Shown: piece by piece, positions 13,101-25,400 of the stretch
Layout: the number at the start of each line of letters is the position of its first letter
Numbering within the stretch: position 1 is the stretch's first letter
Made by a program: the position numbers and the translations under genes
NCBI RefSeq assembly: GCF_910592395.1
Contig: NC_088325.1
Coordinates: 1,302,001-1,366,000, forward strand
Direction of reading: 5' to 3'
DNA: 64,000 nucleotides
Source of the DNA: Lineus longissimus
Lineage: Eukaryota > Nemertea > Pilidiophora > Heteronemertea > Lineidae
The notes under the pieces: model-generated
Told to the model about the DNA's origin: nothing
The model's database searches: none
Seen by the model: only the letters and a program-made list of their open reading frames with translations

Positions 13101-14389
13101 ATTTTCAACAACATTATTGATGTCGCCATTATCCATTGGATGAACGAAATCAGAAAACATTATCAAAATGCCAAAAAAGACAGTGCACATCATTTTGGTT
13201 TTTTACTGACGCTTGCGATTGACAATCTTAAATGCACGAGTAGGCCAGCGTTAAATCGGTTATTCAATGTCATCTAAATTCAAAGTGATATCAGACATGG
13301 ATTTTGTGGTACATGTACATGCTCAATAAATCGTGTCATTAACGTCATCTAGGCCTATTTCAAAGGACCTGCACATGTATACGCAATGATTTCCTCTCGA
13401 CCAGTTGTGTGGACCGTTCGCTTATCGCATATTTTACAGTATGTCCATGTCTGCACATTGGCCTTCAGTGCGATGTGGGTACGAAACTGGTCCCTTTCAA
13501 AACCTCATGATTGAGCCCATTGGAAAAGTTGGAAAAAGTTACAAATAAAATCGCCATTTGCTCATAAACTATAGGTGATCTTTTCTTCAAAATGCTTGAC
13601 ATATTTCCGAGTAATATATTTTGGGGGGGGGGGGGGTAATACCTTTCATTCTGAACTCAGTTTTTGCTATACTCCTATCTCGTAGACAAATATGGAGAGG
13701 CGGAGTATATTTTTAAACCTAATTGTTCCGTCAGGATGTGGCATGATGTACAGGCACCCAAGTGCTGAAAGATTTTCTCTAAAAAACCAAGATGGCGCCG
13801 ACTTGTTTTCTTGGTGTCTACTTTTTTCATCAATATTGATTTTGATGTTTGAATAAGATTAGACACTTCAGAGCATAAGATTAAGGCCTAAACAATCAAG
13901 AGAGACTAAAAATGGCAGATAAACAGTAAAAAATGAACATCGAACTTACATCAGATGTGCTTCGTCAAATTCCACCTGTCCCAGACAAGAAATCGGGAGT
14001 GAATGAGCACCACGCACTTCCAAAATTCGCAGTGCCGTTGCAGAGACATGCGCAAACGCTCAATGGTGACAGAGACATGCGCAAATCGTCTTAGAAAGGG
14101 TTGATCAAACTCCCGGATCAAACGTACCAATGTTGTCGGCCATCTACTTCCAAGAGCCACTTTAGCCCAGAGCATAGCGCGTCGGACGGACATATATTGT
14201 CGCCAACTGTGTTGTGGGTTCGAATCCTGTTGAGAGCGAGTTTTATAATACTTTTTTTTTCAGTTAAAGGTGCATGTCTGGATCAGACTCCAATGCAGTC
14301 CATTTCGTCATCCTGATCTTTCCTAGGGCGAAAGGCCGGTCCACTGCGTCCGGAGTGTTGTCTGGATACGCAGCAGGATGGCTTCCTCT

Positions 14390-14634
14390 GGAGACAGGGC
14401 TTTTGCTTGTGTTGCGCCGCGCCTGTGGAACGGGCTACCACAGGAAATTCGTGCGAGCAGCAGTATCCTTGTCTTCAAGAGAAAGCTGAAAACTTTCCTG
14501 TTCTCTAACTAGGCAGCAGTCTGTCAAAATGGCCAGCAGCTTATATTTTTTTGATTGGTTTCTCTGGTGTCTTTGATCACGTTTTTTTTGTGGATATAGG
14601 CACCTTAAATCCCAAATGATTGATTGATTGATTG
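14390..14634 (+). mobile_element. 3' end of a CR1/L2-like LINE
   Basis: DRAFACVAPRLWNGLPQEIR, then SSSILVFKRKLKTFLFSN and TAG at 14510-14512. This is the conserved C-terminus of CR1/L2-clade reverse transcriptases (APRLWNxLPxxIR...FKxxLKTxLF). About 100 bp of 3' UTR follow and end in four TGAT-type repeats (14616-14634), the usual 3' tail. The 5' part is absent. Confidence 0.75.
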
Positions 14635-14639
14635 GATAG

Positions 14640-16415
14640 GCCAATGTAGGGCCTACATATGGCACGACAGACCAATCACAATGTGATGATTTATTTCTTG
14701 GATTTTTTGTTTATTTCACTAACTTTGCTCAATGACTTTCCCCCGGACGTCAACAGTTGAGAAACGTTGGTCCCTGTCACGCGGATCTTTAGTGTTGGCG
14801 CAGGTTGACCACCTACATATCACAAGAACTGCGTAGGCCGTCGTCAATACGTTATTCCCAACTATCTTTTACGACATTCCATGACGTTTAAGAACTGGCC
14901 CGCCCGCCCTCTCTGCACATTCTAGTAGACGCGGCCACACGGTGGGGCAGCACAACCAGCACAACCAGCTTTCGTGGCCTGGTCTTCTCGGACCCCGCAC
15001 GGGCAATCGCTTCTCGCACTGGTTAGGGGTCGGGGGCAGCCTGTCGCAATGCAATGCTCATCCCTCTGATCTTAGAGTAGGCCTAGTCTGGTTACTCTAA
15101 GGGGTGGGGGACGATTTACAGCTGGAACCCGCAGATCCGTCATTCATCAATTTGGTAACCTCGACCCTAACGTTTTGATTCTTCAATCTACATCGATTTT
15201 ATACTGTCAAACATTCTGTTGAAGTGTTTTTGTGTATTTATTACGAAATGAATCAAACTCGCAGCGGAGGACACGCAGTTCAAGATAGAGCCTTTGATAA
15301 CTCAAGCTTAAAAGCGGACTTCGCCATACTACAGCCGATTCAGCCTCTGTTTGCCGCACTTTTTCCCGGGTTTCAAAAATGTACCTACTTATGGGTTTCA
15401 TCAGGGGTGTGAAATATCGAGAGGCGGAGTATGTTTAAAACCACTGATTAGTCGGGATGCTGTAATGTGTGAATGGAGGAGACTGGTGAAAGATTCTAGT
15501 ACACAGAATAACGAAAATTGTCGTCGGCCCAAGTCATTTTCGCTATTCGGTCCACTCCACGGCAGTCGTGGAAATAACCCTTTTCAATTAAATATGCGTC
15601 AAAGCACGTGTCAAGTGGTATCGCATTTTGTCAATCTTGACACTAGAGGCGCTGATTTCGTTCCTTACAACGCCTCTGGAACTGGTGAATTGCCACCATC
15701 TTGAAAAGCAGTACCGCGGATGTGGAAATGTAAAGAATCTTTACAATTGCAAAGAGGCTATCGCATCACCACTACGCCCGAGAACACGATGGCTGCACTT
15801 GCGCTGCATTGATAGTTTGCAATAAATTCACGTAAAAACACACCAGAACATCTCGGGTTTTATTTACAAAGATCATATTTTGTTATTTATTTATAAAACA
15901 AGCCATTTTATGAAAGAAGGTGGCACTTACTAGGCCTGGATAAGACTTTGGAGTTTGAAGTGGTGGTGACGCAGTGTTGAAAACACCTGAATCTCAGGAT
16001 GCCGATATCCAAGATGGCGGAATTTTACCAATTCCAGTGTCTGAAATTGAATTTTAATTTCGGCACTGTGCGAGTTTGGCATTTTGTAGGCCAGAACAAA
16101 TGATATTTACATAAAGCTGTCTCGCCTCAACAAGTGAGTCATTTCTTATTTGCATTCGGATGAGAATTATGGCATTTGTTCATTCATTTTACCAGGTGGT
16201 GAATTAGGTGATACTTTTGAGGCCAAAACCCATTTCGTCCAGTCATCAATAAAGGGACACGCCTATTGCCGAGGAATTCCGAGTGGACAACGCCAAATAT
16301 GGAATTGTGGGATTGAACGCCATATTGGATGTACACAATTCGGTTGTAAATGGACTTGCGTGTATCGGAGTAAAGACACTATTTCTAACGCTATATCACT
16401 GGATAAAAAATAAAA
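14640..16415. other. Upstream region of the Ig gene
   Basis: It should hold the promoter and 5' UTR. I cannot locate a transcription start or a convincing TATA box. A segment around 15417 (GAGGCGGAGTATGTTTAAAA) resembles 13695-13715 and is a minor repeat. Confidence 0.5.
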
Positions 16416-16467
16416 ATGGATATCATAAAAAATACTGTGGTCTTTTTCACAATATTGCACATAAATG
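16416..16467 (+). CDS. Exon 1: signal peptide
   Basis: ATG in a good context (AAAAATGG) opens 17 codons plus one base, reading MDIIKNTVVFFTILHIN, then a strong donor, GTAAGT. Phase 1 joins exactly to exon 2, where the split codon gives Gly and the hydrophobic run continues (VLGAIISG). The signal peptide therefore spans the intron, and cleavage is likely near residue 26. Another first exon further upstream cannot be excluded. Confidence 0.62.
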
Positions 16468-19400
16468 GTAAGTTTTGTAGTGCAAATTGAATTGTTATAG
16501 GCATGGAAAAGTGTGTTCAAAGTTGAACAGTTTTTGGTTGTTTTGGTCGCTGGCATAGGGCTTCATGTACATGTGCACAGTATACATTGTATCAGCCTAA
16601 TAGTAATACTATGGTGGTGTTGTACTAATTTGATCTAATTTGGAGATGTTGTCAAGGCCTTGCTATTTGCTTGGTCACTTTAATTAGGCCTATGTCCTCT
16701 TATGTATGATCTGTGAACAATTATTGCCATTATTTTACTGTAGATTTTTTTTAAATCGCTGACAAAATTGATACACAATCGCATTTTGTTTGTGCCTCAG
16801 GCTGTACAGTCCGAATCACAAATAACATCCATCCTGCTTCGCGTCATTGTCCATGACGCACCTGCGATACCTTCATCTCTATCTCTGTTTTGCGTATTTT
16901 ACGCACGAGTTACGTGCTAGGTAATGTAGTGCGTCACTGATGATGCGAATTTTCAATTTAGGGATGAGAATTGTGATTTGGACTCAGTGTACGTTTTCAA
17001 TTTCACGGACGTTTTCAACAAAATTTCACAAAGACGAACCAGGGCCCAAACAAAACACTATAAGCAACTTGTAACCCTTTGTTCCAGGTGAAATGCCTAA
17101 AAAATAAGTTGGAACACAGGCCTATATTAAAAAAATAACCCTTTACTCTACTGGAACACAGGTGTAGGCCTATGGCTATAGTCTGCCGAATTCGTGCTGA
17201 ATGTTCGCTGGTTATAACATCAAAATGTACTGTAGGATAGTTAAGACGGGGGGGGGGGGCTCTGAACCCTCTGTAATTGGAGTGAGACTAATTTAACGGA
17301 GGCACCTAAATTCATCCAATACTTTTATCAGAAAAATCTTTCCGGGTTTGAGAATGAACATCCCTCATTATAGTTCTACATGTGGACAAATAATAATACA
17401 ACAGGCCTATCCTTGTCTTTATCTCTTTATTAGTCATGTCCTGGACCTGGCGGGCAAAGACAACAGTCTATGAGTCATACATCCAGGAACTTAATGCTTG
17501 AGTAGGTCCTCTTGGTTGTTAGTGGACAGGCAACCCATATCACACACGTACGCTGTGTTCTTCACAAGGCCATGTGTCAGGGCGGCCCACCCTACCATGC
17601 CAGCCTAGTACCACCCTACCTTGCAAGCAGCCTCCCTTCCTTGCTCTAGAATCTGAAGGGTTTCTGTAGGACCACCCTAATGCCATTGCCCTACCTTAAA
17701 AACTGCTGGCCACCCTACCGCCAAAAACATATTCAGTATCAAGGGTACCCTACCTTGAGAAAACCCAGTGGAGAATCCTGTAAGCAGTTCTCCCCACCAA
17801 ATTTTTTCTGCTACAACCTTACTTTGGCACATTTTAGACTTCATTTCAGTTCTGTTCAGGTCGACAGCAAATAATGTCTGGGTCCTCTAAGACAATGCAA
17901 GAGAAAACCAGAACAAACTCCATGAATCGGTCCACGTGCTGATACAAGCAGGCAGCAAAAAAATGTTTTGATCTTGCTGGCTTGTACCATCTCTAGTATT
18001 CGCTGCCGCTGCCATTATTCGCTGACAGTCAATAAACCGAACGATCGTAACTATTCAAGAGTGTCGCCATCTATACTATTAGGATGAAACTTGTTATTCC
18101 CGAGTGCATTTGGCGTATTTAGAGAGGTTGCAACCAAGTGCTGTTGAATCACTATTTGAGAAGGACAGGACGTGCACGTCACCTGCAGCAAAAGGGTTAA
18201 CTTCGGACCTCGACATGCTGAATGTAGGAGAGCCATAATTTTGATTAGTTTTGTTATGATCCAGCTTTGTTATGATCAGTAGTTGTATGTATAGCATATA
18301 CCCATGGAGCGGGCAAAGTTGAAATGTAATATACATTAGTTAAATGGGCACGATGATTGAACTTCCTTTTAATTTCTAACATTACTGAAGTTTTATTAAA
18401 GGTTAAACACGAAATGAACTGCATTTAGGGACTTATTGCTGCTATCAACATGCAACCCCCAATAGATTGATTGGAGTACGCTATTTTGCACAATGCATTG
18501 AGACCAGTGACAGCAGGTCCTGTTCCAAATAAGGGCCTCACATATTAGGCATATCACCTACCCACTCCCGTACCCAATGCCACTGTCGGACCAAAGCCAG
18601 GCGCATGGAGAGATGCAGAACGCAATTCAAACTGACAACATCAATCAGTAAAGAATAAATCAAAGAGCAAGCGCTGGCCACTGTACATATTTTGTCCATC
18701 CTGGCATAACTGTTTATTGATACCCTGAGTGCATGTTCCGGTAGGCCACCCTGCAGAATTTGCCTTATCACTCCGGTCAGTGTTTCTCGAATAGAACATA
18801 GAATAGTCTAATCATTAATCTCCCTGCTAATACCCTGCACCATGGACCAGGTTGTATAGCACTACATACGTGCTGGAAGCTAATATTGATGTGGCAGGGA
18901 GAATATGCGTGAAGTTTGTGTATGCTTTTGAGAATGAGCGGAGCTCTCCAGTCGACGTGCTCTCTGAAAAGTTGTTATTTATTCCAAAACCACCAAGATA
19001 TTCGACGTATGACACCCTCAGTGACACTCTTACTTATGATCCACACCTACGAAGCCAAAAGTTGCAAGAATTCGACGCATTTCCGAGGCCCAATTTTGAA
19101 ACAAAAATCGCCTCCTATTTAGCGGCCACAATGCGCATTATAGTATAGATGACGAATTTCCCGTGGGATCAATGCCAAAGCTGCCTAATCCACTCTGATT
19201 AAGGCCCTTGTATGCCGGCGCTAGGATGTAACCCGAGTCTCCTTGACACATTCTCAGGCCTCTCAATTACATGATTCCTACACCTTATACAGGATGTCCC
19301 CAAATTAGGTCTTTTTTTTCTTTTTTTTAAAATAATTTGACCCCCCCTGAAGCGTTTTTTGACCCCTAACATAACCAAATCTCATCCAAATGGTCTAATT

Positions 19401-22400
19401 TTATAGTTTTACCCTAAAATTATGATTTTTCAGGTGTATGTGGTGATATCTGTCACTAACTTTGATTTATGACGTCGCTGTTCAGGCAAATTGGCGGGAT
19501 GAAATGTCCCCAAATTAAGCTAAAAAGCAAAAAAACATGTCCCCCAAAATAGGCTAAAAAATACAGGGTGTAGAGGTCTCCACGTAATTGAAAGGCCTGC
19601 TTTCTTCTCCTACACTTTTATTTTGAGATTATTCGATGATTTGACGGCATTCCTTTGTAAAGTTCGGATATATTCGCGAAATATACAGAAGTGAAAAACT
19701 AAAATGCCTGTTGCCTGCAACTCTGCCTTTTGACTCCCCAATCACATTTTAACCACCAAACACATGACAAATGAGTGTAAACAAGTCTATTTCTCCCTTA
19801 TCAGGGCTAAATAAGGCATACAATCAATCAATCTCTACATCAGAGACCTTCAGCGATGAACCGCTCAGAGGAGACATTGGGAAGCCCGGGATGGATAATG
19901 AAGACAAGAATGGACCACGATACGGATCAGTAACAAAGAATTGTGGAAATGAGGAACATCTAGCACTTGCAGATTTCTCCTTTTATCATTTCAGGTGTCC
20001 TGGGTGCCATTTCATCTGCGACGTTCTCGGTTTCTGAAGATTTCTCCTTTTATCATTTCAGGTGTCCTGGGTGCCATTATATCCGGCACGTTCTCGGTTT
20101 CTGAAGGAACTGTCCCAAACTTAGCTGGCACTGAAGGTATCACCGTTCGAAATGGTAGTGAAGTCGAATTTCGGTGCACTTACAATACCGTGCCAACCCC
20201 GGGAGAAGTTGCTGCTCATGAGTTCCACTCCAATGCGAATGTTCAACCATCGCCATATTTTTTCCGATACGTACACCCACCAATAGATGTCCCCCCAGGC
20301 CAAGCTAATCCAGTGATTGAAGCACCGTTCAAGTCGCCAATTCGAGTGGTACGACGAGATGGCACTAACTTTGGTGGGATACGAGTGAATCCTATTTTAC
20401 TCTCGGATGAAAATATTTATAAATGTAAGGTTATCTTGGTAGCACACGAAAGTTTTCCGTCGCCGATTGTAATAATTAACGTAGTTGGTAAGTTATCTTA
20501 TCTAGACATCAGTCATGTCAGTTTTTCCTCTACAGTTTCAGTGGACAACTCGAGTGTGAGATATGTTGGCTTTTCATACAAAAATGGCTTCCAGCAGAAC
20601 CGAGTCTTCTCCAAACAGGAGAATTGAAAAATCATTTAACTGCAATAAAGGATGAATAGGACTGTATAACTAACCACAGGTGGCATCAAAGGTCTCTGGG
20701 CTCCAGCCAGACTTTCTTACTTGGGAATCAAACTATCTCAGGAGTCCTCTTACCGATTTGCAGTAAACAGTTTCAAACGTGAGAGTCCTGGGCCAAGTTT
20801 CATACTTCAAAAGACATTTTTGGGGGTTATCTCATGCCCTGTCATTGGCATCCCTCATCATGTAGCAATAATAGAAAAATGAGCAGTGACAACAATTTTA
20901 TGCTAAAAACGACAGTCGTTTGTATTTGTTCTTTTCTTGTTTAGCTATCCCTCATTTTCCGACGTTGAGCGGGCCCATTGGCGGCATCGTTGCGGGGAAC
21001 CAGCTGACCTTGACCTGTTCAGCGAACGTAGGCAAGCCGAAGGGAGAACTAAAATGGCTGAGACAGCTACGGACCGAGTCATCACCGGTCGTCGTACAGA
21101 AGAACAAAACTGAATCAGAAACAGAAAATGGCGATGGATCGTTCCAAGTTAGTGAGTTGTATACTGTGGATATTGTACCGGATACGTACGATGGGGCAAA
21201 GTTTTTCTGCGAGGCACGGAACGCAGCTTTAACGTCGAGTGAGGGTAGTCCTAATGCCGAGATGACTTTGAATGTGAGATGTGAGTATGCCTTTATTCAG
21301 CAGTCCAACTTCGCCATTTTCAGTGCCGAAAGGCTTACAGGGTGTCCACAGAGATAGCCAACCCCGAGTGGCGGGGGGGGGAGGGGGTTACTCCCATAGA
21401 CAGGGGTAGGCACATCCGTGTCCCCGGAATTCTGGCGAAGATTGGTTAGTTCTGTCAAAGCTGGAGGCCCGCGCTGGAGGTCTTCAGCAGTGAGAATTGC
21501 CCACAAAAGCCCATGAGATTACCCAACCACCATTTTCAAAGTATAAAAGTGACTCGGATGTCAAAAAGAATGATTTCTAAAGAAGAATTCTCATGGCGGT
21601 CCCTATAGGTTGTGGAGTTTAAAACGTGTCGGCCTGACATGCTCAAAACATACAGGGAAGACACTGTCAGGTATGTGTACTGTTCTTCTTCATCTTCAGT
21701 GTCAGCTCAGATTTTCTCCAGGGAGTTTCCGTCCTCCAGGTCCAAGGCGGGATGAGCGTTTATGCGTGCCACTACGGTTATGCGCCAATAGAGTTTTAAA
21801 ATGGCCTTGCGACTGCTACGTCGGCGAAATGTGTACTGTGAGTTTGCCACTAACGTCTGCATTCTCTATAGCCAATTTAAAAATTCTCCTTTCCAGACCC
21901 TGTTCGCGATATCAAAGTGACCCCCATCGACCAACCTCACTACCCTGGCCAGCAGTTCAAATGCGAGGCCGTGGGCAACCCCACCCCAAGCTACCAATGG
22001 ACGAAAATGAACGGATCGCAAACACTGACGACTTCTGGGAGTACATTGACGATACCAGATACGGCGACACCGGAATCACTTTTCTATAAATGTGCGGCAT
22101 CTAACACGCCGGGAAGCTCGGAGGTACAGATTTCGTACACCCTCAATGTGAACATAACAGGTGAGTCAGTTACAAAGAAAGTCTGAAGTTTTACGTGACA
22201 TGCTGTTTGTCATTGTGTATAATCAACATATCTCAATACATTATTTTTCAGTTTCAAGAAGTTCAGCATCTTAGACTCTCAAATTCATAATGTGTTCTGT
22301 ACATGAGTTGGGACTGTACAAACAGCAGAAACTTGTTTCATCAAAATAACACCAGACACAAATTCCAGTTTTGACAAGATCAGGGATGTCAAATTACCAA

Positions 22401-25400
22401 TTTTGGGCCAATATCAGGCTTTTTACTTTCAAAAATGCTAAATTTGACAGCTGGAATTGAAAGATCTCTGTCTTAACTCTCTGTGGAACTTCGAATTTGC
22501 AAAATTGGACCAAAAATAAACATTTTAGAGTCATTTTAAGTAAGTCATGGATCAAAGGATAAGATTTTCACAAGAAAAAATGTCAGTCTTTTTGCCTTAG
22601 GCTAGCTTATTTGGCATCACTAAAAACTGCCTCCAGTCCAATGGCAGGCAATAGGTGTGGTAGACATTTATAAATGTCAGCAAGATTCTGCTCAAGTCAT
22701 GACTATATGTCAGCCGCCCCGGGCCTTATCGCCTAAATTGCTGACCAGACCTTGTGTTGACGATATCAGATAATATGTTCAAACAAGTTAACTGTGTCGA
22801 TTTTCTTATTTATGTCTGGCTGAGTTTCATTTCCGGCTGGATGGAGCTTGTAAAAGAAATATAAAAAAAGACTCTCATTCCTTTTGACGCCATGTCATTT
22901 GAAATTCTAATGGATTTTCTGCCCTGATTGTTGCGGACAAACAAGTATTATGACGAAGTTTTAGGAGGCTTTTGTCTTGATAGCTGGTTCTTGATGAGGT
23001 GATGAATGTCGGCTACGTCAAACCAGTTTTCGACGTTGCGTGACTTCATCACGGCATTAAATTCCGCTCCACAATTTTACAGTATTTTCGTTTTAAAATT
23101 CATGCTAAAAAAGTATCCCCACATACAGAAAATAGCTATTTATTTTACCCCAGCCTTTGTGTTTGGATTACATAGAATTATTTGTGAACTATTGTTGTTT
23201 GAAATTCGGCATTATGATCTACACGCTTGGACACTTCCAAATACACACAAGACATACAGTATGAAGGCCTATGCAGAGCTTATTTGAGGCACATACAATG
23301 TAGGAATGCGTAACATACATGTAGGCCTACTTAAGGTCCTGGACATTTTCCAGGAGACATGTTTTTTTGCGATATTCACAACCCTTGGTCTTTACAGCTT
23401 TAACGCTGTATGCTATGTCTGTACATGGCTTATAGGACACCACCGAAAGCTGGCTTGCATACTGAAGGCGTGTATGGCTGGGAGACCTGCCCAGAGTCTC
23501 ACGCCAACAGTGGGTATCAAGCCAGGGACCCCTTGACCGCTAGTCATAGACCGTAGCCACCGCCGCTCCTGCCATAGCGGCAGTTCAAAATATTTACTTT
23601 CATCAAAGTATTTGTTTTCATTACGTCAAGGTGAGCAGCGAACAACGCTTGGTCTCCAGGGTTTGGTATGAATGGAAAAATCGATTTGCGAAAGTGCACA
23701 TGCATTCAAATATAGACCATTTGATTCATAATATTGATTAGTTCATTTGGTTAGGAAACATTATTCAATCCGACATTAGTACCTGGGACGCTAGTGGATA
23801 TTTCGTAATCCCCTTGTCTGTGTTAGATTTCATCATGCTGGACGCTGTCCAAATTTGTATAAAATTATAAATTTTTGCGCTAATTTAATTGGCCCACCTT
23901 GTATGGTAAAATCTTATGAAACCAAAGGGACCACCATTTTGCTAGGCCTTGAAATCATTAATAAATTAGAACGCCTTCAGAATGAATTGAATACCAATTT
24001 CAAGGGTTTGAGTCTGTTCTTTGTTGTCCAGTGAACAGCCTCCCAGGTTTTGAATGGGCATTCGCTTCGTTTTGAAGGAGTTCTCATTGCTTTAGTATGT
24101 CAAGTTTGAGCCAAAATGGTGGTGCCTATGGTCAACCCAAAGGATGCATAACCTACCATGCACCACACGGAGATGTTAACCTAAGGGAGGTTCCACTGAC
24201 AGTGACACATCATGCTAATTTTTCGCCGAGAGAGTCCCAATACATGTACAGTACATTTATCTGAGTCGTGCTCAAAGGAACATTTTTGAGTGTCTTGCAA
24301 TGAATTTCTTGTCGTTTTGATTTCCAGCATCCAAAATCACATTACTTTGAAGTGATGAGTTTTTGTCCCTGTCTTCATCTGGCCTGCCCCAACTTTCATT
24401 CACCAATAACAATCACCCACGAAAAAACATTTATGCAAAATTTGCCAATTTCATTTCTCGGCGCAGCATGAGAAAATATTAGTCCTAGTTTTAGTTCTAG
24501 TTTTAGTTTTTTTCTTTTAACTTAAAAAAATGTCAAAAGACAAATTACTGGTGGCCGTTATAAGTGTGATGAAAACATCATAGAGGTTGTTTCTCGGGCG
24601 CATCAGAAATTCAACTTCTACAAACATTTTGCCAGCTGTTTGTATCCACAAACATTTGCAAACTGTGTTGGTGTAAGTTTTCTGATGCACCCTCCAGACA
24701 GGAACTGTTTAGCCTCAATTTGTGACGGCCAGTAGTAATTCACGCTCCTTTTTCCCAACATTTCATGTTGACATTCATTGCTAACCTGTCGTTGCATGCT
24801 AATCCAGAACGACCCATATTGACGACATCGCCAGGTGAGAAAAGTCATCTTGTTAGCCGTAAGGTGGCGTAGCCTGTCGTAACGTCACCGGAAAAATCAC
24901 TAATTTGCTTCATATTCGAACTGAGACGTGCTCGTGTCGTAATAGCATGTTGTTGGAAACCATGGAACAATCAGGAAACTACTTTCAGAGGGGGTGAGCA
25001 TTGTTGTTGGAACTGACAACACCAGTGCATGAGTGTCAAAATCACACTGTTTGTGGCTGTTCCATTTACATATTTACTCCCTCTGGGATTTTGTAAAATA
25101 TGGGGTAAATAGGGGATTTTGGCTGGTTAAAAACATACAATTTGATTGTTCCATGGTTTCACTGACTAGGTAGTTTCACGAAAGCATTTGCAGTGATAGC
25201 ACAAATAGTTCAGACGTCCACTTCCTTTTGCATGACTTTAGGAGGTCTTGTTGTTCTCTTAGAATGTTGTGCATGTATTTTAAACAGTTGTGGTCTGGTC
25301 AAGTAGCAAAATGTGCCCTTTTCCCGAAATATTTGCTCTTTTCCCAAAAATTTTTCTCTTTTTTCCAAAAATGTGCTCTTTATCTAAAAAAATACTCTTT

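Larger units (their letters stand above)
11880..13439 (-). mobile_element. Pogo-like DNA transposon with about 100-bp TIRs and TA target duplication
   Basis: CTGTAAAATATG at 11880 is matched inverted by the sequence ending at 13439, and about 100 bp agree with only a few differences (through GGTCCTTTGAAATAGGCC). TA flanks each end. The interior encodes a broken transposase on the minus strand. The 1.56-kb size is short for an autonomous member. Confidence 0.85.

Noticed and set aside
20488-20627. Open extension of Ig exon 2 past its donor
   Set aside because: The continuation is an interspersed repeat (also at 57040) and has no Ig character. GTAAGT at 20488 fits the next exon phase.
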